Shown piece by piece: positions 34,780 to 46,901 of a DNA stretch of 64,000 nucleotides (position 1 is its first letter; each line of letters opens with the position of its first letter). The position numbers were made by a program, and so were the translations under genes. The stretch spans positions 1 through 64,000 of the forward strand of contig QVRM01002439.1 in NCBI GenBank assembly GCA_003439945.1, written 5' to 3'. The notes beneath the pieces are model-generated. The model did no database searches and had not been told where the DNA came from. It saw only the letters and a program-made list of their open reading frames with translations. Source of the stretch: Dermanyssus gallinae. Lineage: Eukaryota; Arthropoda; Arachnida; Mesostigmata; Dermanyssidae.

Positions 34780-37700
34780 GGCGGGGGGGAGATCTTTTTC
34801 TTTTTCCGCTAAGCTAAACAGAAACATTGGCTACACCACAGTGTGGCAGTGTGGTGGCCAGTTGATATCGCGGTTGATCATTTGCATCATGTGGCAGAGG
34901 GCCGTGTCTGTTCGCCGTTCCCCTTCTCGCCTACTACCTTAGTCTCCCTTGAAGTCACCCCCCTCCCCCCCTGGTTGGTATGTACGGAAAGTCCCCACGA
35001 AGCGTCGAAGCGTTGTGAGCTGTTGAACGGCGGCGGCGGCGACGACGACGACAATAACGATACCGCAGCAGCAGCAGCGACCGATGTGGCAACGCATACC
35101 ATCGGGCAGCTAAAACTGTTACCGCCTGTAACCCACCTGTGAACACGACATGGGATGGGAGGCGGCAAGGGGGCACTGGCAGTTGTGGTACCGTTCGATG
35201 ACAACCACTGGCCGCTGGCTGAGGCTGAGTGATTGACGCACCAACCGACCTATCGACCGAACGCGTACTGAAATGATTTGTTGACACCAGCGCTGGCCGA
35301 TGCCGATGCTGGTACACTCGCAGTTACAGCGGGAGCAGCCCGTGGCGTATTGTTACGACAGGTCGTCCGTCTGACGATCATCGGTGACATGGCCCCGGCA
35401 CTTGGGGTGAACGCAGGAGAAAGACCAAAGGACGAAATAACGAAGATAGGAAAACGTTTTTTGTCGTTGTCGTCGTCATCGTCGTTGTGTGTTTGTCGTC
35501 TGTTATCGGAGGAACGTTAAATTTTGAGTTAGCCATAGCCAATAGCGTCTTGGCCGGCCAGCCAGCCAACGGACAATCTTCCAAGCGGGTTTCGTCACGT
35601 CAACCGTCGTTATTGTTTGGGACAGCAGCCTCTTTGGGAAATGACAGTGGAAAAGGGTAAAGTTGACAGAGGCCGGAATCGGGAGGGATGAGAACTAAGC
35701 AGACGAGGAAGAAGGAGATGAAAAACAGACGAAAAAGACAAAAGAGAGAAGCGTAGAACAATCTTGGCAAATTGATAGTGAGCCCGGCGTAAAAATAGGT
35801 GGGGGTCTCAGTAGGTTGACGCGGATGGCGGGACGGGAGCATGGCCTTCAGTCTAGAAAAGTTGAACAAGCAATACCGTCGAGACGAAGGGTAGCTGGGG
35901 TAGCGGGGGCAAAGCGAAAACAAAAAGCTTGGCAACACGGTCCATAGGAATCTGTGCCAAGTTAGCGGGACGGCGTTATCAGAAGGGACACTTGGGAGCA
36001 GCAGGACGGCGCCGAGGGGCGCCGTGAACGACTTGGGCTATCGTTGGTTGAAGGCCAATGTTGTTGGCTCGTAGAACTCGCGGGCGCTGCTATTAAAGAC
36101 TGGCGGGGGGGCAGCGACGACCGTGCCAGCGAGACATGAACGGGGGGCTTTTATTTTCTTGTTGTTGACGATGACGACATCCAACAGCGTACGGGTATCG
36201 GGCATTTGGTCAGCTGAGGGCGGGGAACCTCGCGGGGTGTAAGACATCGGCGCGCCGGTGGAAGCAAAGCCCGACGTGCGAAGGTTACGAGGAGACAATG
36301 GACGCCGCAATTTGTCGGTAAGCGCGTGAATACTGAGCAATGCCAGACCGGACTACCGCTCTGCCAATTGCTTGCCACCGGTCCGATAAGCACTGGAGCT
36401 TGGTCTTTCGCCGGGAGACAGGAAAAGGATTTAAATCGTCAATGTCGCTGGCATACGTCGTTGACCAGCCGGTCGAAGAAAGCACAGATTGACAGTCGGT
36501 TGTTATTTGACAGTTTGTTGTGCCGGTCGCACGGAACACCATCGCAGCGATGCCACTAGCAGTACTAATATTAGCTGTAGTAAGAAGCGTCATAGCGAGA
36601 GGCGGCTTTGCAGACTTCCCTGCATTCCAACATTTTCCAAATATTTATTAGATAAATAAAGGCGTTTTCCAAAAGATCAGTAACCGTAGTATTCGCGTTT
36701 GTGGTCGCATTTGCGTTAGTGGCAAGACTTTGAAAGTTTGGTGACGATACAACAAACTAGCGGTGACAGTGAATGGCAATAGGCCAGCCAGATTTGGCTG
36801 GAGATTTGTGGCTGCGAGCTGTGAGTTATTCGAAACACTAGTAGAAAAGGTGCTGCTGGTTACTTATATATATATATATACCTGTTTAGCAATTTATCCA
36901 TCTATTTTCTCATATATTGATTTTCCTATTAATATATTTGCCGATCAATCGATTTTTTTTGCTTCTTGTTGATTTATCAAATCAAATGAATTACGCGCAG
37001 TCTTCATGGCGATACGCTATAGATGTGGAATCAACCTTAAACAATGTAGCACTTTCACGTGTACACTAAAATTAAATCCTTCACTTTTGAAATTAATCCT
37101 TCAAATCCCCAAGTACTCAAGTCCTAGCATTAACAAAAAGAAGACTGCAATGGAAAGTCCATTTATCAGACCATACTGTGTGGTGCTTGTGGATTAAATT
37201 GGATTATGTTTTATTCTGTTATATTCGATTCTAAGCCTGCGATTCTAATACAATAGTCACGAATGCAGTTCCAGTCCTAAACTTATACAACCGCAGTTAC
37301 ATGAATAGTCTTATTAAATCCAATAATTATGCAACGGTATGTATTTCCTAACAGTTATTCTCAGGAACATGTCGTCTCTTGTTATGTATGCATGCATTTT
37401 TATGCTTATCTATATGTAGGCATATATTTATAACTCAGAATAGATTATACGCCGATCATAACATTGATATTATTTTTAGTACTTCTAATACTAAAGTAAT
37501 ATCTTATTATTAGTACTGCGCCTTGACATAGTATGGTATATTAGCACCCACAGCAGTATAATGATAAACCCATTGTCACGACGCATCACGTACTCGCGCA
37601 CACATATAGACACATAATACACATGAATGCGTCTACAGACGTATACATGTATACGGACCCTTGCCGAGAGGAGCAATAATTATTACACTACTAAATATAG

Positions 37701-37818
37701 TAGGCCAGACCGTACCGTATGCCGTTGTCCAATGACGGTCAAGGCGGCTCGCCTTGGGCAATGAGTAAGTAGGTGGTTAGATCAAGCCGATCTAACCTAG
37801 CTTGAAGAACGTCATTCG

Positions 37819-37868
<50 letters not shown>

Positions 37869-37916
37869 CTCATTACATATACATTTATTATTTAATGTTA
37901 TGGTTACAGGGAAATA

Positions 37917-37957
<41 letters not shown>

Positions 37958-38855
37958 GGTACCTCTGACGCTGTTGTGACGAGCCAGTGGGCGGGGAACA
38001 TGGAAAGATCCTCGCCTTGAACACTAAAAGTTGTCAGTCCACATGTCTGCTTTCGTCTACCTGTTGCTCTCATTTTGATCATCTTCGTTCGTGGCTCGGC
38101 ATACTGTTCGAATTTATAGCAAAGGGCACATGGGCGGGTGCAGCGCAGATAGCAAAATCGCAGCACAACGTCTGTTTGTACGAACAGTCGCGGCCATGAG
38201 AATCGATCTACGCATTACAACGTTAACGATGTGCAGAGTTGTGTACTCATCATCCTATTCTAGTTTTTCATGACACCCAGCGATGATCCAGGCGAATCGA
38301 GTGTCGGCCCCGATGCATTAGGCGGTCGTTATTGTATAGGCGGGCGGATCGGCACTCACAATCCAGTGGAACGAGATAGCAGGACACTGAGCGACCTCGG
38401 TTACCTCGACCTTGGGACGACTGACTATACAGGTGGGCTATCATTGAAAGTGATATCCACTTTAGTTATGCACCGCGTTCGAACGGAGCGCGCCATCTGC
38501 AAGAATACCGCCACCGTCCCATCACACACATATATATATATATAGGCCCTGGTTACTACGCCGAAAAATGCTAATTACTCCGCAACCACAATTCGCATTG
38601 CCATAGGTTTGAAACCAAAAAGATCGTGATAAAATTTGCGTTTGCCTGAATGTGTTAGTTTTGACCACTGTGAGTGATCGTAGGGTAATTACTTTGAGGT
38701 ACTTGGTGTAAAAGCTAATAAAATAACTTCTTGTTTTGCGAATCCTGTTCTAAACGACCATGTCGTATCTTCTGGTAAGCGCTATATGATTTGTAGATTA
38801 TATAATTTTCACGAACACGACGGTGTGCTTAGTGTCTGTATGGGAGGACTGGACA
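34780..38855. other. GC-rich flank of the 34.8-kb exon, then unannotated DNA
   Basis: 34.8-36.6 kb is richer in G+C and CpG than most of the window, with GGC/GAC/CAG runs (35025-35090). It may hold the promoter and 5' UTR of the minus-strand exon at 34775. No conserved protein is recognised in its overlapping frames. 36.6-38.8 kb is AT-rich with TA tracts. Confidence 0.4.
37822..37954. repeat. Two (TA)n tracts separated by about 55 bp
   Basis: Tracts at 37822-37863 and 37919-37954. Nothing recognisable lies between them. Confidence 0.95.
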
Positions 38856-38859
38856 TTTT

Positions 38860-39030
38860 GTGCTCCTATGTCTGGCAAAAACATCAGTGTCACAAATTGT
38901 AATAGTTTCACTCTCACTCCGAAACAGACTTCTCAGAGACCATGTTCTATTGGAAAAGTGACTTGCTTTAACGAGCTCTACAATTTCTTTTATCGCTCTC
39001 GAAAACGTCCTGGGAGACTCTTATATATGT
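38860..39030. mobile_element. Diverged partial MITE of the same family
   Basis: Shares TTTC(A/G)CTC...CACTCC, ACTTCTCAGAG, TGTTCTATTGGAAAA and CCTGGGAGACTCTTATATA with the right arm of the 34.2-kb element (TTTCGCTCCCACTCC; TGTTCTATTGGAAAA; CTGGGAGACCCCGTATATA). The middle portion is diverged. Confidence 0.55.
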
Positions 39031-39469
39031 ATGTATATATATATACATATATTCAAGTTAAATTTTATTCAACGGATTTGCATTTTACAATGTTTAAGTT
39101 ATCGGTAAATAAAAATTGTTGCAAAATAAATCAAACACCGAGACAAATGTCACACTCGACAATATTTCAAAGAATGCTTTGAATAAGCGCATTGAACAAT
39201 ACGTAATCACAATAAGTATTTTTACAAGGATTTCTAAACAGCGTTTGTTACAATGCGGAGCAATAAGTGAGGCAACACGCTCACACATATACGCGCAAAG
39301 TAATTGATACACTCATACAGTATATGCCTAGTACACAATGACATCAGGTAAGCCCACACTGAGAAATAAAAAATTATTTTAATCTGGGTAAGTCCCTTAT
39401 ACAAAGCACTAATAATCCCGATTTAGGATATAACTAGATCACCGGCCTTCAGATTCAGACTGAAATTAA

Positions 39470-39870
39470 AATCTATTTTCTTACTTAGCGAGCGAAGAGG
39501 TGCTTCGATGTGAGGCATCTTATATTTTTAGGGATGCAGGTCCAAGTTTCGGGCAGGCGGCATGCAAGTGAGTGTTGACTAGACTTCAAGGATACTGAAG
39601 GCACTGCGAAAGTTGTTACACGCCTAGGTGATGTCCGATTTGAGGTAAGAATTAGTGAAGACGCAATCTCAACGGGCACAATACGTCGCGAAATTTGATA
39701 TGCTAGCATAGAAGCCCGGAGCCTGTATATTTGTTCCACCTTAAGTAGGTCATATCGAGTGAATAAATCATGGACCGAATCTCTTCGTCTCCTAGAAACG
39801 AATGGCTGTAAGTGCATCATTCTGTAATACTCTGACTCTCCGAAGAATTCCGCCATAGCCGCCACCCCAG
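39470..39870 (-). mobile_element. LINE RT C-terminal fragment
   Basis: The minus frame reads YRMMHLQPFVSRRRRDSVHD, KVEQIYRLRASMLAYQISRR, then ...RRVTTFAVPS... and ACRLPETWTCIPKNIR. This is the end of many CR1/jockey-like ORF2 proteins, where small domains with an LP.TWN.IP-like motif occur. No RT motif remains. Confidence 0.5.
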
Positions 39871-41004
39871 AGAAAAGTAAGTCAAAATAAATGCTATCAA
39901 AAAATGACTACGTTGTAAATTTAATACATTTAACTGTAATACTGTAAACTGGCTTGTTTTTCGGATTATATTCAACTAAAAACTTGAATTTTACCTGCCT
40001 TGTTAAGGTAGATATTGGGGTTTTCTTTTTAGCTTTTTCATGTTCTACTATTATATATTTGACAACACGTAAGCACTGCTGTGTATACATGTGAGTGAGT
40101 ACGAAATTCCCTTTCAAACATTTTGACGCTTCGTGCACAAATGGCGGGCGAAGTGCAGAATGTGTTCGTTCTGGGGACTCGCCCTTCGCGGATACGACTA
40201 ATCTCAGCTATTGTCGTAAAAGCGTCGTGTAATCCCCTTAGTTCTGAAATGCACTTTATAACGTTTTGACAGTTTCACATTTTCCTTTGCATCGAAGTTG
40301 AAGCTAACATCGCCATGACCGACCGGCGTTCGACAACAACCGTTTGACGGTAATGATAATCGCCCTATGCTTGGGCTACTCGCTTCGCCGCGTTTTCCGA
40401 GTAATCCTCCCTCGTCACCGGCCTTGCGCACTGTTGAGGACTCTCGGAGTGCTGCTGCAATGGGTACGCGCACCTGTTGTTATCGAAGCTAGATATTACT
40501 ATAGATAACATATCATCAGGAACAGCCAGCTCTAGAGAAAATATTTTCAGGAACGCATCATTGTAACGTGTATCGTTAGTAATATATGATAGTCTCATTT
40601 TACCAGTTCCTTCTTTTTACCCCAAAAATAAGTAGCACGGTCAATATTTCTGCGCCAACAAAATACGTCTCTCTAGAACATTTATGTCTGCTTCGTTCTG
40701 CTATAAATTTTACTTCACAACCTTTATGATTCTATGACTGATTGCTTCTTTCCTAAATCAAACAAAAGAAGACAACCTAGTAAGATATTGCACGCCATAT
40801 TGAGGAACGTCGAAAAGTAAGTAGAAAAAGAGAGAGTAGATTCTAAAGCTTTGTTAAACTATGCAAACCTCAGCGTGATAACGCGCAGATGATTTCCATA
40901 GTGGAGCAGGAGGCTCAAAAGATGTGGAGAAATCAATAACTTTGCCTCGGTCTTCTGCTAGATCGCCAAAATGCATCTTTTTTTCTGGAAGGTTTTGGGA
41001 ATGC

Positions 41005-41152
41005 AGAATGCACATCCGGACCTGGGATTCAGAGTTGCTGTGTCGGCCGGAGATAAAAGAGCATGGTAGTTTTTGCTACAAAGAATATCAGTTGAAATTC
41101 AACGCGGAAACGCCACGTCGATAATTGGTTCATTGCCCACGGGCAAGGGACT
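41005..41152 (+). mobile_element. Short C-terminal fragment of a related restriction-like-endonuclease retrotransposon
   Basis: In one frame the DNA reads VAVSAGDKRAW, a TAG stop, then FLLQRISVEIQRGNATSIIG and a terminal stop at 41151. This lines up with ATGDPRAGDFFRQRLSLDIQRGNATAV at the end of the intact ORF2. The sequence past GNATSIIG (SLPTGKGLLFLP) differs, so this is a second lineage. The element is otherwise absent. Confidence 0.7.
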
Positions 41153-41472
41153 CCTCTTTCTGCCGTAGCCGAATCAAGTCGGCGTCAACAATTATATGTA
41201 CAGCTAAAGGACCTAAATAAATGTATGTGTGCGCCTTGTTGCTTTTTGCCGTCATTAGTGTTTGTGGCAGCATCTTAAATCATTAGGCAGCATCTTAGAT
41301 CAGCATCTCAGAACCAAGAGAGCTTCGATCAAGACCGTCTGGTACGCCCGACTAATCCTGATTGCTAGTGTCCGTTGGACCGACCTTAGTGTTCTCCTAT
41401 GTGTTGCTGTCCGTAGTGCCATGTCCGCTCAGACGGGCGCCGCGTGGAGAGCCGATAATTCGGCAACCGAAG

Positions 41473-41930
41473 CTAGTAGCCGTCGGTTTCCCCTGATACA
41501 CTCCCTCTTGGTGTTTGCCGCGACATGTTAAACATGTGCTCCCTTTGTCTTCTTTGGTCAGTCAACTGTTCAGCCCGCGCCTCGTTCTTACTTTGTGCAA
41601 GCAACAGATGATTGCGGTCCATCCATTCCATCACCATCGATAAAGCTTCGTTGGCCGTCTCCTGTAGAACCACTTCGCCCCGCGCCGTGCCTACTAGGTG
41701 ATCCGCGTAGGCCAACAGCTTGGCTTTCTTGTTATTCGGCAGACGTGAACAATTCGATTTCTGCATGTATTCGAAAGCGCAAAAAACCCCATCAAAAAGA
41801 AAAGCCTCACTCCATCAATTAAACGCAATTCGCCTACTCCCAACTTATCCCATATCAGTGGAATGCCGTATGTGGCTATGGGTAAAGAGCAATTGCTGAA
41901 TGCATGAACTGAAAGCATCTTTAACACCCA
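41473..41930 (-). mobile_element. Rearranged LINE RT fragments (R1-like motif C and a thumb piece)
   Basis: The 41766-41473 frame reads KLLAYADHLVGTARGEVVLQ, ANEALSMVMEWMDRNHLLLA and QSKNEAR, the R1-like motif C/D region with the second Asp of YADD changed to His. A thumb-type piece (ATYGIPLIWDKLGVGELRLI) lies on its 5' side at 41927-41694, the wrong order for one element. Two fragments are therefore juxtaposed or rearranged. Confidence 0.55.
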
Positions 41931-42243
41931 AGAGCTTTAGAACAAGATAGCGGCGGGGGTACCCTACCCGCCGCTGGTAGGCTCGGAGTTGGAAAGCCTT
42001 AACGCCTAAGGTAACGCCAACACCACACACTTCCGGAAATGACAGTGGGGCAGGAGAACGTAAGGAGAACTTTAGTGGGCACTGCATCGACAACATCGGG
42101 TCCCGCGCTTCCTAAACGTATTTTACTACTCTTAAGAAGAGTTTGTTATTCTATGCATATCTAAATATACATATGTACTTAACACCTATGCGTAATAAAC
42201 GAACACAAATGCATGTAATTTTGCACTTGTCTAATTAGCAGAA

Positions 42244-42249
<6 letters not shown>

Positions 42250-42292
<43 letters not shown>
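42250..42292. repeat. (TA)n microsatellite
   Basis: Pure TA dinucleotides in an otherwise unannotated stretch. Confidence 0.95.
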
Positions 42293-42295
<3 letters not shown>

Positions 42296-42299
42296 CTTA

Positions 42300-43860
42300 T
42301 CTTGTGGATCAATCTGACAGTTCTACGTATGGTTCGTCATATTTTGTCTAGTTGATGAAATAACGTGCTACTGGCGTTCGCCCAACCAACAACTCAATCT
42401 ACCTGGTAATTTTTTACCATAGAGAAAGGCAGGCGTTGCCAGGTAATTGTCCTCTACAGTACAGCTATTTCGACTATTCACTGCTACAGACCGTGCGCAA
42501 AATCCTCGGTATCCAATTTAAGTACGATTACTGTTCGTGTACTTGCATACATAGTTATGTATTCTTGACAAGTTAAGCATGACTCCACCTAACCCTGTCC
42601 AACGGGCAGACGCAATGGTAGTGGCAAAAATATGTCGCATGCGGGCCTAGAGTCTCGCTTTCAGACTATCTACTTAGCGGAATAGGGAAAAGTAATAAGC
42701 TCCTAGCTAAAGATTAAAGCCAGTCGGTGAAATTCGCGACTACTTCACAAGCGTGCCTTCTAGCGTCGGAAGTGTTTCGGGGTGGAGTCAGTGTATTGTG
42801 TCGGAATTGTCCATCGCGTGCTGTCTACCTAACGGCACTCTTTTGCGGCGTACAGGTAAGATAATGCACCAAGGACAATATTCTAGGCAAAAACAGGAGC
42901 AAAGGATGGAGCACACCATCATTGGCCACGTTTGGTCCTTCTACTTTCTACGTTCACTGAGTAACCGGTCGACATCACCTGGTTGTACAACGTTAATGCA
43001 TATGTTAAAGCATGCGACCTCTGAAGTTGGTATTTGACGGCACCAGCATGTCTGTGCTGCAAACACAAATCAAGCTCGACAATTTAAACGCCATTTATAA
43101 ATTGTCTTGTTTGATCTTTTTAATGAGGTATTTATGCTCTTCGTGTACTGACTGCTGGTCACAGTCGGTCGTAGTCCGCTCCAAAGTTCACCCTATCTAA
43201 GTTCCTTTGTGTTTTTACCACAAACATTGATTCGCGAGTGGTCGGCTTTGAATTTAATAAGGCCAGTATAGAGTACGTACGTCTATTTTTTTAGCTTGCT
43301 ATCTCGGTAGGATGCTTTGCTTACCATTCTGCGTCGACGTCTGAAGGGAATACAGTTGCAAAATTGTGCATTGCGCAATCAGACTTCGTACGTGAATGCG
43401 TGAATACTGTTAACCTTCCCAAATGCGGAAAAGGCTAAGGTTTGCCTAGCATGCTTTAAAAATACCTATGCATAATATATAAGCTCTAATCTTGAAAACA
43501 GCAAACTATTTTCGTGGGTTGTGCTGGATTGAATTTCTAACTTTTTTCGAAGTAGTCAACAGGTGCTACCCGAATAAGAGATAATTTATTTATTTATCTC
43601 GCAAGTGAGTTTGCATATACAAGATGGTTATTTCATGTACACGTAAGTTATGGCCAGAGCAACAATCCTCTTTCTCGAAGATTGGAGTGAATAACCTACC
43701 TTATGGCTTCCACAGTCTTGCTTTAGCATTCCCGCAGGAATTGCTGGAAAGACTCCAAAACTGACGACTTCGGTCAAACTGCGATGTGCTGTGAAAAGGT
43801 CGTTCTTTGGTAATGAACCCTCAGGCTTAAATATGAAAAGAAGCTGACAAACTCCAACAC
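42300..43860. other. No recognisable gene
   Basis: No transposon or protein motif seen on either strand; the longest frame is under 100 codons. Confidence 0.4.
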
Positions 43861-43869
43861 TACTACAGG

Positions 43870-44235
43870 TTACTCTATCTGCCGCAGCCAATCGACCGCC
43901 TCGGCAAACTTCATCGCTTTCGTCTTCCGTGAATTCAGTTGACGTCCCTTACCGTTTAGGCAGGCTTCATTGTCGCCGACAGTACGTCGAACGGCCTCAA
44001 GGTCGCGGTGTGCAACCACGACGTTATCGACATACATTAAGAAAACTGCCTTTCTAAACTCCTCCCGCACTTGGCGAGCGAGGTCAGCGATAAGTGGGGC
44101 AAACGCGAGGCAGCTGAGTAGGCTTTCCTGTCGGATCCGCACACTTTGATTCGGCATAGTGTGGTCAACCAGCATATCTAGAAGACAGTCGTCAGCAACG
44201 GAGCTGGAGAGCACTCGAAGAAGAGAACCACCCAC
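43870..44235 (-). mobile_element. LINE reverse transcriptase fragment with damaged catalytic motif
   Basis: The frame carries a damaged motif B (RIRQESLLSCLAFAPLIADL) and motif C as MYVDNVVVAHRDLEAVRRTV, where the second catalytic Asp is Asn. Then follows ACLNGKGRQLNSRKTKAMKF (motif D). Only about 120 codons remain. Confidence 0.6.
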
Positions 44236-45030
44236 ACTCCAGCTTGCTAAAATGAATCACCAGGTAGGTGGCGGGATGCTTTATTGAAGGCTCGTAAACA
44301 GTCAAAGAAGACAGCATATATGTGAATCCCGGGTTGTTGCATCTATTCAATCAACAAACCATTTACGAACTCACATCGTGTTACGACCTTTGCAGTGATG
44401 GATTGCTGGCTTTTAGGTTATTAGAGCGTCGATTAACAAAGTGTTCTAGAAATAATCGTTTGTAAGTTGACGTAGAGCAAATATGTTTCCCTGCTCGAAG
44501 GTTCAGTCTTAATGGTAGTACGTTAAATTCGAGGCCAGGCATGCGCCACGTTTCAGTAGGACTCAATCCGGGAGCCGGTTGCAGATCAGCATGGGAGTAA
44601 CTTAAGTAAACAAGAAATTAAAGTTTTAAGTCATCTGCTAAGTTAAGATATTTGCCGTTAGATGACAAGTGCTTTATAGGTATTCCCCCTGAGGCGCACC
44701 AACTAATGTAGAACACGGCTGACTTAGTTTTTCATTGAGAAGCTAGTTGCACGGGTTCTACGGGCAGGAAAAGCCACTCCATTAGAGAGATGATTGCTAG
44801 AATGACCTCGACGGAAGTGTGAAGGGAGACGAGAAACCTGTTCGACCCCATTTTGAAGTTAAAGACAGCCAAGGAGATCGCTAGGCAGAAGGGGATCACG
44901 CGATACACGGTGAATAGTCGAGGCGAGGAGCCGATGGAGGTGGATGTGGGTGTAGGAGGATACTAGCTACACAGGCAGAAGCAGAGCTGAATCAAGGAGA
45001 ATGGCAGGGACACCTCTCCCACAATGTCGA

Positions 45031-45098
45031 CAGGTTCGAAGAAATGCAATACTTAGCATTTCTTCGAACCTGCCGAGTATTGCATTTCTTCGGACCTG
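45031..45098. repeat. Perfect 17-bp inverted repeat plus a third near-identical arm
   Basis: CAGGTTCGAAGAAATGC (45031-45047) pairs exactly with GCATTTCTTCGAACCTG (45056-45072). A third unit, AGTATTGCATTTCTTCGGAC CTG (45076-45098), is the reverse complement of the first unit extended to 23 bases, with one mismatch. Two alternative stems are possible. Confidence 0.85.
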
Positions 45099-45624
45099 TT
45101 TGTACGAACCTGGGAGGGTGGGGAGCAATCCGCGCTTTATGGGGTTTGTGGGTCCTACACTCGTCATGCAGGCTGCTAGTTCCTAAATATTCCAGAACAA
45201 AAAACAGAACAAACTGCTGGGGCCGGCTGCCTTCTTGGAAATCGTTGACTTTAAGCAAAGGTTACTGATGAAACGGGCATTCGTCGAATGTAGTTAGGTT
45301 ACGCAACGCCGCAAAGCCTATTACATGATTAAGTATTACCGAGCCTGGGAGGGTGGGGAGGAATCCGGGTTGCTAATGTTGTATGTATAAAACATACCAG
45401 GGTTTAGTGGGTTTGTGAATTCCACACTAGTCGCACATGCTGTTAGTGACGCATGTGCGTTATGCATTCTCAAAACTTTCTAGAACAAACGCCTATTTTA
45501 TATGTTAGTCTACACATTGTTTGGTCGGTCGCAAATCTCGTTAAGCATGTGAGCGAAGCCTCACACAAACGTCGCTTTTGCGCTGAGCACATGCTTCTCG
45601 TCACTGGGCTTATGTCATACGAGG

Positions 45625-45805
45625 AGTTCTCCCCCTTCGATCGTTTGAAGTTATGCTTATGCAATTTCCGATCGGTTGCGGAGATTGGGACATGACTGGG
45701 GTTTAGTGGGTTGGAACCCTACACTTGCGGACGAGTTCCCTGCGATACTGTCCGCGTGTGTGAACCTCATTTTTCAGTTAGTCCTTTAAAAAGTACGAAG
45801 ACTTC
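45625..45805 (+). repeat. Solo copy of the LINE 3' UTR seen at 31.9 kb
   Basis: Shares CTCCCCCTTCGATCGTTTGA, AGTTATGCTTATGCA, GACATGACTGG, TTTAGTGGGTTGGA and CAGTTAGTCCT with 31875-32050, in the same order and strand. Related shorter pieces (CCTGGGAGGGTGGGGAG...GTGGGT...CACAC) sit at 45108-45180 and 45345-45450. Confidence 0.75.
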
Positions 45806-45809
45806 ATGT

Positions 45810-46719
45810 CGCGAAAAGGTTACTTGCGTAACAGAAGTATTACGGAAGACCAAGCTACTTTGGTGCTTATTTAAGAACAGATGTATCCTTGACTTTAAAA
45901 TAAAGTTAAATAATCTTTGTTCACCGGTTTGCCTATTCTATGATATTTACACATGGCCAGTATCTTCATCGTAAGTCACGCAAGACAAAACCGTCAGAAA
46001 CAACTCAAATTAACAATGATGACGCAGTCGACTTTACATTACAGCACTTGTAGATTGTAACCTTCCCGGGTATTTGACAACAATTTTATGATTGCGGGTG
46101 GATTTGCAGTTCAATTCATTTTAATTTTATTCGTTCTTATTAGTCCAACGCCAATTGGGTTCCTGGTGAACATCCACGGCATTTAGAGTCCGCTAAGGAC
46201 ACACTATTTCACTTTGATGGAACGTACTAGACATTCTTTTTTATTTTCTCGCTGAAGACAACAAAGCACATTCAAATGACTTGCAGCTGTCTTCAGGAGC
46301 AGGGTCAACTAGTATAGCCTTTGCCATGCCCAAAAGAAAATAAGGCGCAGATATATCTGATTAGACATATATTATACGAGTCAAACATTATCAGCGGTAG
46401 GTAGGAGATAGTTACAGACTTTAGCCGGTTTCTAAATCCTATTCGCATATATAAGTAAATCTAATTTGAGGAAAACTAGCACGTACCTTGAATCAGACAA
46501 TCTGCATTTTGCCTTCATGTATGAATGTTAGGTTCATAGCCCCAGATATGGACTTAACATACATACTTCAGTGTATGTGTTAAGACCACATCAGAAGTCC
46601 AATACAAGTTTGAATCTTACGTCGTTGGCCTTTGTAGCAGTTGTCGCAAAAAGGCACTTTTCACATTCATAACTTGTCAGCGAAACCCTCGACAGTTAAA
46701 ATGACACTTATGGTGTATC
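45810..46719. other. Downstream flank of the P450 gene
   Basis: Contains the likely P450 3' UTR (minus strand, below 46720) with a possible AATAAA at 46245-46240. Nothing else is recognised. Confidence 0.35.
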
Positions 46720-46901
46720 TCAAATTCGGCTAATGAAACGCAATGGCTGCGGGATCGGCTCCGAAAAGAACTGGGATGCTTTTGTGAGTTTCACTTCTTG
46801 ACTCTTCGACAAAGCTTCGACTCTAAAACGTTGAAGAATGGCAGAGAAGTAGAGAAAAATCTCGAACGTCGCAAAAACTTCGCCTGGACAGGCACGTTTT
46901 C
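46720..46901 (-). CDS. P450 exon 9 (heme-binding cysteine, stop)
   Basis: Codes residues 434-492. It opens with KRACPGE, supplying Cys437, and ends ...PLRFISRI then TGA at 46722-46720. The acceptor is TTTTGCAG|GA. A possible AATAAA poly(A) signal lies about 480 bp further on (46245-46240, minus strand); this is a weak assignment. Confidence 0.93.

Noticed and set aside
40204..40598. Two overlapping minus-strand frames that look coding
   Set aside because: They are in different phases, with no splice pair that joins them, no recognised family and no transposon match; left unannotated.
44800..44965. Possible coding scrap (ARNLFDPILKLKTAKEIARQ...EEPMEVDVG)
   Set aside because: Looks protein-like and lies beside LINE-derived repeats, but I could not tie it to a family or define its ends.
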